Shown: positions 16,409 to 25,525 of the stretch, in pieces | How the letters are laid out: the number at the start of each line of letters is the position of its first letter | Numbering within the stretch: position 1 is the stretch's first letter | Origin: Streptomyces sp. NBC_00576 | GTDB taxonomy: Bacteria; Actinomycetota; Actinomycetes; Streptomycetales; Streptomycetaceae | Length of the DNA stretch: 64,000 nt | Assembly (NCBI RefSeq): GCF_036345175.1 | Contig: NZ_CP107780.1 | Span: 9,486,001 to 9,550,000, forward strand | Direction of reading: 5' to 3' | Translations under genes and position numbers: made by a program | The notes under the pieces: generated by a model | What the model saw: only the letters and a program-made list of their open reading frames with translations | Databases searched by the model: none | Told to the model about the DNA's origin: nothing

Positions 16409-17760
16409 GCCGCTGCGCCTTCCGGCACGATCTCGCTGGCCCGGTCTTCCAGGGAGGCGTAGCAGCGTCCGTCAGCCATGACGTTCCAGCTGCGTGCGAT
16501 CCCGCTGGTGCGTTCCCAGAGCAGGCTGGGCTCGGTGTAAGCGGCGATCCGCATCGGCTGTCCGTCCCAGCTGCCGTGGTAGACCGGCGCGCCCCAGGGC
16601 AGGCGGCTCGCCAGTTCGAAACCGTGCTGCTCGGCGAACCCGGTGACGATGGACAGTGAGACCTGGTGCTCTCGGCTCCAGACGTTGGCGGCGCGGTCGA
16701 AGTAGAGCGACTCGGTGCTGGTGGATACGTAGAGCTCTTTGAAGCAGACTTCCTCGACACCGAGAGCCGCGGCCCACGAAAGGTAGTCGGCGACCTCGGC
16801 CGCGTCGGCGACGCCGCCGTGCTGGAGTACACAGATCAACCTCATCCGCAGTCCCGGCCAGCGGTCACGTTCCACGCGCCAGGTGTCGATGACAGAGCTC
16901 ACCGGCGTGCGCAGCATCATCAGCCGCTCGTTGACGGCGTCGTCCTGATGGTGCCGGGAGACCGCCAGCACGCTCAGGCCCGCGGCGCTCAGGGCTGCGA
17001 GGCGGTCGGCCCGATCAGCGTGCCGGCCTTTCGCCAGGGTGTGCGCGTTGGTGATCAGGACGACCTTGGGGAAGGCCGCCGAGCAGGCGGACACCAGTCG
17101 CAGCTGCTGTTCGAACGGTATGAGCGTGGGCTCCCCGCCGCCGGTGATCACTGCACGCTCGGCACCTGCCGCACGGGCGCGCTCCAGCCAGTGGGCGACC
17201 GCGTCCCACGGGACCCGTGCCGGGGCCTGGTCGCTGGAGATCGAAGCCGAGGAGAAGCAGAACGAACACCGGGCCTGGCAGGCGGAGGCGACCGGCAGAA
17301 GCGACACCGAGCGCGGTCGCGTGTCGGCGTAGCGACGCAGTGCCGAACCGTGCAGGTGCAGGGAGGACGCCATCGCGTCCTCGACGGTTGTCGGGCGCAG
17401 AGTGAACTCGTCGCCGGCTCGGTCGAGTTCGTGGACTGCTGACAACCGGATGCGAGCCTCGTGCAGTTCCATGCCGAGGCCGGTCGACACGTTGGGCACC
17501 AGCTTGTCGGGGTCCACCGTGGTTTCCAGCACCAGCAGCCGGTCACCCGGAATGGCCAGACGGTCCAGCAGGCGTCGCGCCTTGCCGATGCCGATTCCCA
17601 ACTCCGCACGGGTCAGCAGGTGGAACCGGTCGGGATAGGTACTCTCCGGAATCCCCGCTTTACCGTAAGCGTTCGCGTACTTGTCGAAGCCCTTCGCGAA
17701 GTTCGACAGCACGATGACGTGGAAGCGCTGGTCGCCATGGTTCATCCCGTCATCATGCAT
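16405..17760 (-). CDS. Radical SAM enzyme of unknown function
   Basis: A 451-residue protein. The 4Fe-4S motif CxxxCxxC is seen as CQARCSFC (Cys161, 165, 168), followed by the glycine-rich SAM motif TGGGEPTL. About 155 residues precede the cluster motif. That N-terminal domain (FAKGFDKYANAYGKAGIP, LVLETTVDPDKLVP) is not a fold I recognise. No extra CxxC SPASM cluster is obvious, although one cysteine lies in the final DGRCYASLEDR region. ATG 17760 has GAGG seven bases upstream. It is the first of three overlapping genes, which argues for one pathway that makes a modified amino acid-like metabolite. Confidence 0.87.
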   Translation of the reverse strand: MHDDGMNHGDQRFHVIVLSNFAKGFDKYANAYGKAGIPESTYPDRFHLLTRAELGIGIGKARRLLDRLAIPGDRLLVLETTVDPDKLVPNVSTGLGMELHEARIRLSAVHELDRAGDEFTLRPTTVEDAMASSLHLHGSALRRYADTRPRSVSLLPVASACQARCSFCFSSASISSDQAPARVPWDAVAHWLERARAAGAERAVITGGGEPTLIPFEQQLRLVSACSAAFPKVVLITNAHTLAKGRHADRADRLAALSAAGLSVLAVSRHHQDDAVNERLMMLRTPVSSVIDTWRVERDRWPGLRMRLICVLQHGGVADAAEVADYLSWAAALGVEEVCFKELYVSTSTESLYFDRAANVWSREHQVSLSIVTGFAEQHGFELASRLPWGAPVYHGSWDGQPMRIAAYTEPSLLWERTSGIARSWNVMADGRCYASLEDRASEIVPEGAAA

Positions 17761-18159
17761 GAACGGGCCTCAGACGACATGGGCCGAACTGCAGGTGGAA
17801 CGCGGTGTCCCGATCCCGATCCGTCGTCAACGACACGCCCCGCCCTGCCGCGGTCCACGACACGGCCACCGGTGACCTGGAGACCGTTGACCAGCCCGGT
17901 GTGGCCGAGGACTTGCCCTCCTTCGTCACGAGTACCCGATCGCACCCCGATGCCAATGCTGACGGCGCCGCGATCGGTTCTCCCGGAGTCCTCGGTGGGA
18001 ACTTGCTCCAGGTTCCCGCCAATGTGCCGGGCAGCAGGCCGTACACGCTGGCCGCGTCGTCTGAGCAGATCACCGGGGCTCGTCCCTGGGATTTCTGGTG
18101 GGACTGCTCCGCTCCGTCGAACGCGGCCACCTCGTCGAACGCCCCGAGGCGGTGGCGGC
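17761..18159. other. Divergent gap between radical SAM and VOC genes with ambiguous small ORFs
   Basis: About 400 bases with no recognised gene. On the minus strand a 125-codon frame from GTG 18130 ends at 17753, overlapping the radical SAM start by 8 bases. Its product ends with a polar stretch rich in D and R (LTTDRDRD). On the plus strand a frame from GTG 17805 runs into the VOC gene and contains a tryptophan-rich ARPWDFWWDC segment. Both frames have moderately high third-position GC, so neither can be excluded or chosen from sequence alone. The divergent promoters of both transcription units must lie here. Confidence 0.4.
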
Positions 18160-18579
18160 GTGAACCGGCCCACCAGCGGCATGTTGCACCACGTCGAGCT
18201 GTGGGTGCCGGACCTCGACCGCGCGGTCGCCTTTCTCGGCTGGCTGCTGGAGACGCTGGGCCACACCCTCTTCCAGAGCTGGAACAACGGACGCGGCTGG
18301 CGGCTCGGGCCGACCTACCTGGTCCTTGAGCAGTCCCCGGCCCTCACCGCCGACCGGCACGACCGCTGCCGGCCAGGGCTGAACCACCTGGCCTTCCACG
18401 TCGAAGACGAAACCTCGGTCGACCAGCTGGCCGCCGACGTGGCTCGGCATGGCTGGCATCTGATGTTTCCAGACCGGCACCCGCACGCCGGCGGTGCCCA
18501 GCACTATGCCGCCTATCTGGAGAACGACGACGGATTCGAGGTCGAACTCGTCGCGATCAGCCCACCACAACAAAACTGA
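18160..18579 (+). CDS. VOC-superfamily (glyoxalase/dioxygenase fold) protein
   Basis: A 139-residue single-module VOC protein. The first half starts MLHHVELWVPDLDRAVAFL with a probable metal histidine, and the second half has GLNHLAFHVEDE and a late Glu in FEVELVAIS. This His/His/Glu pattern fits a metal-binding enzyme or a small-molecule-binding resistance protein. The GTG start at 18160 has GAGGCGG just upstream. It is divergent from the radical SAM operon and may modify, bind or confer tolerance to its product, which is inference from position. Confidence 0.8.
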   Translation: MNRPTSGMLHHVELWVPDLDRAVAFLGWLLETLGHTLFQSWNNGRGWRLGPTYLVLEQSPALTADRHDRCRPGLNHLAFHVEDETSVDQLAADVARHGWHLMFPDRHPHAGGAQHYAAYLENDDGFEVELVAISPPQQN

Positions 18580-18615
18580 GATCAACCGATCCACAGGTCT
18601 TGACGATTACTCCAA

Positions 18616-18647
18616 TTGCCGTAGCCGTCCTCACTACGGAGCGGCAA
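18616..18647. terminator. Hairpin between convergent VOC and sugar-binding protein genes
   Basis: Arms TTGCCG and CGGCAA enclose a second stem, CCGT/ACGG. It lies 37 bases after the VOC stop and 57 bases from the stop of the convergent gene. No clear T-run follows. Confidence 0.5.
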
Positions 18648-18703
18648 CGCTGAAGAAGCTCACTGACCAGGAGAAACAGCAGTCGTCCCGGCGAATGACC
18701 GTG

Positions 18704-19780
18704 TTAGAAATTGTATTTGTCGATGTTTTTGATGGTGAAGGCGGTCGAATCGCCCAGGTTGATAACGCCATTGATTCCGAGCGCGTAGAAATGTCCGTCC
18801 ATGGTGCTGAGGCCTTGCCCCTCTCGTCCTGTGATCTGTCCCGAGGCAAGGGACTCCGCAGTCCACGCTGCGAGTTTCCCGAGTTCGGTGGGATCCCAGA
18901 GTCGAAAACTCTCGACCGTACCGTCCTTGACATACTCCCTCATGCCATTGGGCGTTCCCAGGCCCGTCAGCTTGACCTTGCCCTTGAAGGGTGATTGTGA
19001 CAGGTACTGAGCGGCAGCGTTGATGCCGACAGAGGTCGGAGCGATGATCGCCTTGAGGTTCGGGTACGTTTTGAGGAGACTCCCGGTGAGCCGATAGGAC
19101 TTATCTGTATTATCGTCGCCGTAGGCGACGGTGACCAGTTTGATGTCTGTGTAGCGTGAGTCGGTGTCGAGGTCTTCCTTCATGTACTTGATCCAGTTGT
19201 TCTGGTTCGTCGCACTCTTGGAAGCGCTGAGAATCGCTATTTCTCCCTTATAGTCGATCTGCTCCGCCAGCGACTGGACCAGCGGAAAGGTCAACTTGTC
19301 CGGGTCAGCAGGCGAGACGAAGGCGTTACGACACTCGGGGCGCGTGTCGGCGTCATACGTGACCACCCGGATGCCCTTGTCCATCGCGTGCTTGAGCGCG
19401 CCGCAAAGAGCGTCGGGGTCCTGCGCCGAGACGACGATGGCATCAACTCCCTCGTCGGTGAGTTGGTTGATGTACTTCACCTGCCCCGCTGTGTCGGTAC
19501 TGTCAGGAGTGCCAACCTCTTTGAATGTCGAGCCGAGCTTCTCGACGACTTCCCTACCACCTTGGCTCGCAGCCGAAAAATAGAGATTCCCTCCCAACTG
19601 CTTCGGGACGAAGGCGATAGTCATCCCCTTCTTTATGGGATCCAGGGGATAACCTCTCTTTGCGGTAGTGGGGTTTGTCGGCACAGCGCTCTCGGGATCT
19701 TTATTCTCACTACCGCACGCGGCGGTGAGAAGCGTGAGCGGGATAATGACGGCCAGCGCCGATACTGTACGGCGTGTCAT
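18704..19780 (-). CDS. Sugar ABC-transporter substrate-binding lipoprotein (RhaS-like), orphan
   Basis: A 358-residue periplasmic-binding-protein type 1 fold lipoprotein. The lipobox is LTAAC about 20 residues after ATG 19780. The mature protein has FVPKQLGGNLYFSAASQGG and DAIVVSAQDPDALC, typical of rhamnose/autoinducer-2-type sugar-binding proteins. No permease or ATPase gene is near, so it has lost its transporter or works with one elsewhere. Base composition is visibly lower in GC than the flanks, with codons such as ATA, TTA, AAA and TTT used freely, suggesting recent transfer. It shares the accessory segment with an IS relic. Confidence 0.85.
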   Translation of the reverse strand: MTRRTVSALAVIIPLTLLTAACGSENKDPESAVPTNPTTAKRGYPLDPIKKGMTIAFVPKQLGGNLYFSAASQGGREVVEKLGSTFKEVGTPDSTDTAGQVKYINQLTDEGVDAIVVSAQDPDALCGALKHAMDKGIRVVTYDADTRPECRNAFVSPADPDKLTFPLVQSLAEQIDYKGEIAILSASKSATNQNNWIKYMKEDLDTDSRYTDIKLVTVAYGDDNTDKSYRLTGSLLKTYPNLKAIIAPTSVGINAAAQYLSQSPFKGKVKLTGLGTPNGMREYVKDGTVESFRLWDPTELGKLAAWTAESLASGQITGREGQGLSTMDGHFYALGINGVINLGDSTAFTIKNIDKYNF

Positions 19781-20539
19781 AAAATTGTTCAAAACACTAC
19801 TCTTTCCTCGGGTCGGGGAAGTGGTGCTGTACGAGCAGTCTCCTCGGCACTCCTGGCGGCTGCGGGCATCAGGAATGAGACGTCCTAGGCGTGACACCTG
19901 GACGGGTTTGGATTGAGGGACGATTCCTCAAGAGCTGAGAATATCGGGGCGTTGAGATCTTTCGATGCCGGTACAGAGTCGATGCTTCGGCTCTCCCTAG
20001 CTCGACTCACAGAGAGGCAGAAGGGCGATTGATGTGCTCTCTGGACCCTAGGTGGCACTGGCCTCTGACAAGCGAGACGCAGGGCTTCGTGCGGGCTAGT
20101 CCAGGTTGCCGAGGCAGCCGGACACGTCAGACCGCTGAGCGGCGGTGATACGAAAGCGTTTGCGGTCTGACGGAGCGTCAGAACGGCTCGATCCCGCTGG
20201 CCGTGGCCTACTCGCCTCGACCGGTTGAATGCTTTCAAGTTGCATAGATCCGGACCCTAAGGCTTCCTCTCATGACCGTCAACTACCTGTACTGTCTGAA
20301 TTTTCCACCCAATTCGGTCAGGATGCTGGCTGGTGAATCGGTTCAATCAAGGCCTGACTCCCGGTTGCCGCCATGCCCGCGTTCCTCGCCGACGTGTCCT
20401 CCGCACCGCCGTCACCAGCTCCCGTGACCGCACTGCGTTCTTCCCGGTACTGCAGCCTCTGTGAGGCGTCCGTACAGGCTCGGTGGTATGGCCTGCGCCT
20501 GGTACCGAGTCCCGGGCCATGACTACTGACTTCGGCGTA
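19781..20539. other. Low-GC non-coding stretch
   Basis: About 760 bases between the orphan lipoprotein start and the IS1380 relic. Composition is lower in GC than the chromosome average. No ORF in any frame resembles a known protein. The promoter of the lipoprotein gene must lie in its first few hundred bases. It probably contains decayed transferred DNA and one end of the insertion sequence. Confidence 0.5.
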
Positions 20540-21312
20540 TTAGCCGCGATCGTTCATGAGTCCTCGTTGGTCTACTGACGGGCACGCTGCGTCTGTGGGG
20601 TGCGGCATTTTCTGTGCCGCTGCACGCGGAGCGCCAGGCTGTCGCGTCTGGTGGGCGCCGGGTTCCACATCGCCGGTGTGATGGTGCCGGTTGTCGGGAC
20701 GGTCGAGGTAGCTGGTCAACCGGGGGTTCGGGAGGATGTGGAGCTGGTCGATGGCGTGGGTGATGACGTCGGTCCAGGGCCATCGGGCAGTGAAGCGGAG
20801 CCAGTAGCGGCGGCCGGTGTTCACCAACTGCGCGGCGGCGGAGAACAGCCGCAGGCGGAGCTTTTGGGTTCCCAGCAACGGGCCTTGGCGGTCAGCGCGA
20901 GCATCGGCATCCAGGCGAGGAGGCCGAGTGCGAGGGAGACGATCTCCAGCCAGATCCGGTTCTGGGCGGTGTCGTGCAGGGGCAGGGTGCGCAGTCCGGT
21001 GTCGCGGGCGCCTCGGATCCGGTCCTCGCAACGGGCCCGTCTGCGGTGACGCAGTTCCAGGGGAGCGAGCTGGCCGCCTTCGGTGTTGGTCGCGAAGCAG
21101 GACAGCCGCAGTCCGTCGAGATCGGTGAAGCGCAACTGTGCGCTGGGGCGCGGCCGTTCCTTTCTGACGATCAGCCGCATGCCCTTGGGCCAGGAGGAGA
21201 GGTCGGGCATGTCGGTGATCTCCGCGACCCAGGCGCCCGGCCACTCGGTGCCTCCCGCGTCGTAGGCCGGCGTCCATGCCTTCTTCGCAGAGCGACTCCG
21301 AGCGCGACGCAT
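20540..21312 (-). mobile_element. Truncated, frameshifted IS1380-family transposase
   Basis: The middle and C-terminal parts of an IS1380 transposase are present: WVAEITDMPDLSSWPKGMRL, CFATNTEGGQLAPLELRHRR, then LHDTAQNRIWLEIVSLALGL in frame 1. The match continues as KLRLRLFSAAAQLV and RWPWTDVITHAIDQL in another frame. The shift falls in the A-run at 20863-20866 (T on the plus strand), where one base appears to be missing. The N-terminal part of the usual 450-residue protein is absent beyond 21312, so the element is dead. Confidence 0.85.
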
Positions 21313-21334
21313 GGCAGCCGGGCGAGGCTCCGGG

Positions 21335-22174
21335 TCAGGGCCCCACCTGTCGCCAGTCCGTCACAGGGCCGGGGTTTGTGTGGTCCACAGGGGTGACCCA
21401 GAAGGCTTTGCCCAGCTCAGCGCTGAACTGGGCGCCTGTCCGGCCGTCCCCGGAGGACCGCCCCGTCAGGCGGCGGCCTATCCACGGCAGCAGGTACTGC
21501 CGGGCGAAGCGGGCGTCCGCGACCCGGCGCGCGCCCCAGCCGGGCGGGGCCGTGGCCGGCACCGGCGTACGCCACTCCGGGTCCTCGGCCTCGTATCCGA
21601 GGGTCTGCCAGACCGCCTCGGCGACCCTCCGGTGGCCCTCGCCCGTCAGGTGCAGCCGGTCGACGTCCCACAGGCGGGGGTCGCCGAGGGAGGGAGCGCC
21701 GTAGAGGTCGACCACGAGCGCGCCGTGCCGGGACGCGAGGTCGTCGACGCAGGTGAACAGTTCCTCCATACGCGGCCGGAAGCGAGCCAGGACCGGGCCC
21801 TGCCGGCCGGGGCTGCGCATCAGCACCAGCTGCTTGCACGCGGGCGCCAGCTGCTCCACGGCCTCCTCCAGGAGCCCGCGCACCCGCCCCATGTCGCATT
21901 TGGGGCGGAGCGTGTCGTTCAGCCCGCCCACCAGCGTGATCACGTCGGGCTCCATGGCCACCGCGACGGGCACCTGCTCGTCGACGATCTGCCGGATCAG
22001 CTTCCCGCGCACGGCGAGGTTCGCGTACCGGAATCCGGGCGTGCGGGCGGCCATCCGGGCTGCGAGGAGGTCGGCCCAGCCGCGGTACGTACCGTCCGGC
22101 AGCCGGTCCGACATGCCCTCGGTGAAGGAGTCGCCGACCGCGACAAGGCTGGTGTATGAGGCATTCGTTTGCAT
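21335..22174 (-). CDS. SGNH/GDSL-family hydrolase
   Basis: A 279-residue esterase-like protein. Block I is VAVGDSFTEGM (nucleophile Ser), block III is VGGLNDTLRP (Gly/Asn oxyanion), and block V is DRLHLTGEGHRRVA (Asp/His). There is no signal peptide, so it is probably cytoplasmic. The C-terminal 70 residues are proline- and arginine-rich. The substrate is unknown. It marks the return to ordinary chromosomal gene content after the accessory segment. Confidence 0.9.
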   Translation of the reverse strand: MQTNASYTSLVAVGDSFTEGMSDRLPDGTYRGWADLLAARMAARTPGFRYANLAVRGKLIRQIVDEQVPVAVAMEPDVITLVGGLNDTLRPKCDMGRVRGLLEEAVEQLAPACKQLVLMRSPGRQGPVLARFRPRMEELFTCVDDLASRHGALVVDLYGAPSLGDPRLWDVDRLHLTGEGHRRVAEAVWQTLGYEAEDPEWRTPVPATAPPGWGARRVADARFARQYLLPWIGRRLTGRSSGDGRTGAQFSAELGKAFWVTPVDHTNPGPVTDWRQVGP

Positions 22175-22243
22175 GGCGACAGAGATGATAGCCCGTTCAC
22201 ATACCCAGCGGTCGGTCGACCTCCGGAAAGCGGTCCACGGCCT

Positions 22244-23281
22244 TTACACCGGCTGTCCGAAAAGCTCGCGCAGTACGTCCTCCATCGTCACCAGGCCGGC
22301 GAGCAGCCCGTCCTCGCCCTGCACCGCCGCCAGGTGAGTACGGCTGCGCCGCATCGCCGTGAGGACGTCGTCCAGGGGCGTGTCCGCCCGTACGCTCGCG
22401 ATGGGCCGCATGTCGCGGACCTGGAAGGCGAGGTCCCGGGGCGCCGCGTCCAGCGCGTCCTTGACGTGCAGATAGCCGGCGATCCGGCGTTCCTCGTCCA
22501 CCACGGGGAAGCGCGAGAAGCCCGACTCGGCCGACAGCTGCTCCAGCTCCTCCGGGGTGACGCCCACGCGCGCGTAGACGACGCCTTCCAGCGGGAGCAC
22601 GACGTCACGCACCGGCCGCCGACCCAGTTCCAGGGCGTCGTGAAGGCGTTCCCGCGCGCGGTCGTCGATGAGTCCCGCCTCGCCGGAGTCCCGGACCAGA
22701 CGGGCCAGTTCGGCGTCCGAGAAGGTCGCCGTGACCTCGTCCTTGACCTCGACCCGCAGCAGCTTCAGGAGCGTGTTCGCGAAAGCGTTGATCGTGAAGA
22801 TCACGGGCTTCAGCGCCCGCGCCAGGGCCACCAGGGGCGGCCCGAGCAGCAGCGCGCTGCGCACCGGCTCGGCGAGCGCGATGTTCTTCGGCACCATCTC
22901 GCCGAGCAGCATGTGGAGATAGGTCGCCAGGGCGAGGGCGATCACGAAGGACACCGCGTGGCCCGCGCCCTCGGAAACGCCCACCGCGTGGAACACCGGC
23001 TCCAGCAGATGCGCGATCGCCGGTTCCGCGACCACACCGAGGATCAGCGTGCACAGCGTGATGCCCAGCTGGGCCGCGGCCATCAGCGCGGACACGTGCT
23101 CCAGGCCCCACAGCACGCTCTTCGCCCGCCGGTCGCCGTCCGCACGGTCCCCGTCGGCGCCTTCCTCGACGTACTGCTCGATCTGGCTGCGGCGTACGGA
23201 GATCAGCGCGAACTCGGCGCCCACGAAGAAGGCGTTGACGATCAGTGTCGCCAGACCGATCAGCAGCTGGACGGTGGTCAC
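22244..23281 (-). CDS. CNNM/CBS-domain membrane protein (HlyC/CorC-type), short paralogue
   Basis: A 345-residue protein. The CNNM (DUF21) transmembrane domain covers about residues 1-190 with four hydrophobic segments. A CBS pair covers 205-330 (LPLEGVVYARVGVT, DMRPIASVRADTPLDD). It lacks the C-terminal CorC/HlyC domain present in its neighbour. GTG 23281 overlaps the upstream gene's stop by four bases, so the two are coupled and probably form a heteromer involved in magnesium or other divalent cation transport. Confidence 0.9.
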   Translation of the reverse strand: MTTVQLLIGLATLIVNAFFVGAEFALISVRRSQIEQYVEEGADGDRADGDRRAKSVLWGLEHVSALMAAAQLGITLCTLILGVVAEPAIAHLLEPVFHAVGVSEGAGHAVSFVIALALATYLHMLLGEMVPKNIALAEPVRSALLLGPPLVALARALKPVIFTINAFANTLLKLLRVEVKDEVTATFSDAELARLVRDSGEAGLIDDRARERLHDALELGRRPVRDVVLPLEGVVYARVGVTPEELEQLSAESGFSRFPVVDEERRIAGYLHVKDALDAAPRDLAFQVRDMRPIASVRADTPLDDVLTAMRRSRTHLAAVQGEDGLLAGLVTMEDVLRELFGQPV

Positions 23282-24651
23282 TTCGCCTCCCCTTCCTTAC
23301 GAGCCTTGTCAGCCTTGCCTGCGTCTGGTTCATCGGTCGCCGCGCTCGCGTGCGGCGCGTGCAGCAGGACGCGTGCGGCCCTGCGGCCCGAGGCGTCCAC
23401 CACGTCCAGACGCCAGTCGGCGACCTCGACGGTGTCACCGGCCTGCGGAATACGGCCCAGCTCGGTCGCGACCAGGCCGGCGAGCGTCTCGTACGGCCCC
23501 TCGGGCAGCCGGAGACCGAGGCGGGCGAGCTGGTCGGTGCGGGCGGCGCCGTCCGCGGAGTAGAGGGCGCGGCCCTCGTCGTCGACGCCAGCAGAGGCGA
23601 GGTCGGACGTCTCGTGCGGGTCGTGCTCGTCCCGTACCTCGCCGACGACCTCCTCGACGATGTCCTCCAGCGTGGCCACGCCCGCCGTACCGCCGTACTC
23701 GTCGATGACGACGGCCATCGTGCGCTTGCCGGAGAGCCGGTCGAGGAGCCGGTCGACGGTCAGTGACTCGGGGACGAGCAGTGGTTCGCGCATCAGTTCG
23801 GAGACGCGTACCAGAGGGCGACGTTCCGCGGGCACCGCGAGGCAGTCCTTGATGTGGGCGACGCCGACGACCGAGTCGAGGTTGCCGCGGTAGACGGGGA
23901 ACCGGGACAGCCCGGTCGCCCGCGTCGCGTTCGCCACGTCCTCGCAGGTCGCCTGGGCGTCGAGAGCGATGACCTGGACGCGCGGTGTCATCACGTTCTC
24001 CGCGGTGAGGTCGGCGAGGTTCAGGGTTCGTACGAACAGTTCCGCGGTGTCGGGCTCCAGGGCGCCCGCCTTGGCGGAGTGCCTGGCCAGCGCCGCGAGT
24101 TCCTGCGGTCCGCGGGCGGAGGCCAACTCCTCGGCGGGCTCGATGCCGAAGAGGCGCACCAAACGGTTCGCCGTGTTGTTGAGGTGTGTGATGAACGGCC
24201 GGAACGCGGCGCTGAACCAGCGTTGCGGCGTCGCCACCCGCTTGGCTACGGCCAGCGGTGAGGAGATCGCCCAGTTCTTGGGCACGAGCTCGCCGACAAC
24301 CATCAGGAAGACGGTCGACAGTGCCGTACCGATCACCAGGGCCAGGGAGGAGGACGCCGAGGCCGAGACGCCGAGCGACTCGAGCGGGCCCGCGATCAGC
24401 GCGGCGATCGACGGCTCGGAGAGCATGCCGACCACCAGATTGGTGACCGTGATGCCGAGCTGCGCGCCGGAGAGCTGGAAGGTGAGGTTCCGTACGGCCT
24501 TCAGGGCGCCGGCGGCACCCCGCTCGCCGCGCTCCACCGCGCGTTCCAACGCGCTGCGCTCGACCGTGGTCAGGGAGAACTCCGCCGCGACGAACGCGCC
24601 ACAGGCCAGGGAGAGCAGGACAGCCACCAGGAGGAGAAGCACTTCGGTCAT
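23278..24651 (-). CDS. CNNM/CBS/CorC_HlyC-domain membrane protein
   Basis: A 457-residue protein with an N-terminal CNNM membrane domain (SLACGAFVAAEFSLTTVERS), two CBS domains at about 215-335 (MTPRVQVIALDAQATCED), and a C-terminal CorC_HlyC domain (LAGLVATELGRIPQAGD). Residues VIDEYGGTAGVATLEDIVEE mark the CBS end. It is the first gene of a two-gene operon with its shorter paralogue. A 12-base palindrome, CTCGACGTCGAG, lies at 24695-24706, 44 bases upstream of the start. Confidence 0.92.
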   Translation of the reverse strand: MTEVLLLLVAVLLSLACGAFVAAEFSLTTVERSALERAVERGERGAAGALKAVRNLTFQLSGAQLGITVTNLVVGMLSEPSIAALIAGPLESLGVSASASSSLALVIGTALSTVFLMVVGELVPKNWAISSPLAVAKRVATPQRWFSAAFRPFITHLNNTANRLVRLFGIEPAEELASARGPQELAALARHSAKAGALEPDTAELFVRTLNLADLTAENVMTPRVQVIALDAQATCEDVANATRATGLSRFPVYRGNLDSVVGVAHIKDCLAVPAERRPLVRVSELMREPLLVPESLTVDRLLDRLSGKRTMAVVIDEYGGTAGVATLEDIVEEVVGEVRDEHDPHETSDLASAGVDDEGRALYSADGAARTDQLARLGLRLPEGPYETLAGLVATELGRIPQAGDTVEVADWRLDVVDASGRRAARVLLHAPHASAATDEPDAGKADKARKEGEAK

Positions 24652-24806
24652 CGGTTCACCTCCGTCCCAGGATCGGGCAGGGCCGGCGGGATCGCTCGAC
24701 GTCGAGTACTGCTGTTGCTACTGGGAGGCTCGCCCATGGACGGACGCTCACACCTTTCCTCGGAGAAGTAACTGGTCCACCAATGGTAAAGGATGCGCAA
24801 AGTGGC

Positions 24807-25232
24807 TCAGTCGGTGAGGGGCTTGACCCAGCGTCGCCAGTGGTCCTCGCGATGGTATCCGGCCGCGGCCCACGTGCGGTGGGCCTGTTCGTTGGCTTCG
24901 AGGACCATGGCGTCGACGCGTCGTCCGCCGAGTGCGGCGAAGCGCTGTTCGGCGGCTTGCAACAGGGCGGTGGCGATGCCTTGTCGGCGGTGGTCGGGGC
25001 GTACGGCCAGTCGGTAGGCGGAGCATCGCCATCCGTCGAAGCCCGCTATGACGGTTCCGACGAGCAGATCGTCGCGCGTTGCGAGAAGCAGGGCTTCGGG
25101 ATCTCGTGCGATGAGTCGGGACACTCCGTCGTGGTCGTCGCTGATGCTCGTTCCTTCTGCGGCGTCGCGCCAGAACCGCAGTACGGCATCGATGTCCGAG
25201 AGGGTGGCGCAACGGATGTGGAGATCGCTCAT
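24807..25232 (-). CDS. GNAT-family N-acetyltransferase
   Basis: A 141-residue single-domain acetyltransferase. The acetyl-CoA loop is VRPDHRRQGIATALL, and a C-terminal beta-strand region is VDAMVLEANEQAHRTWAAAGYH. ATG 25232 (MSDLHIR) is chosen over the ATG twelve bases earlier because the duplicated copy at 27446 begins with the same residues. The acceptor is unknown. A truncated paralogue of its first 67 codons lies 2.2 kb downstream. Confidence 0.9.
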   Translation of the reverse strand: MSDLHIRCATLSDIDAVLRFWRDAAEGTSISDDHDGVSRLIARDPEALLLATRDDLLVGTVIAGFDGWRCSAYRLAVRPDHRRQGIATALLQAAEQRFAALGGRRVDAMVLEANEQAHRTWAAAGYHREDHWRRWVKPLTD

Positions 25233-25525
25233 GGGGTGAGTCAAGCAGTGGGCTTGCCTGTCTGGCGAACGGGTTGTCGCTGCCGGGGAACGGAGAGGAG
25301 GGTGAGCTGTTCCGGCGGACAGTCATGGCCCGATGCAGGTCTCCCGGCCGGCGAGACCGCCTGAGCGAGCGGCGATGGTCCGGGCGGCGGAGGGTGCGCG
25401 GACGGTGACGATATGCTTACGTGCTGGCCCGGAATCCTCGGCGTGCTGTCGTCGAGGGGTGTCGGAGGACGGACGGGAGAAGGCGCCGGTTGGGTCGAGC
25501 GCGGGGAGCAGGGGGAGGCGATGGG

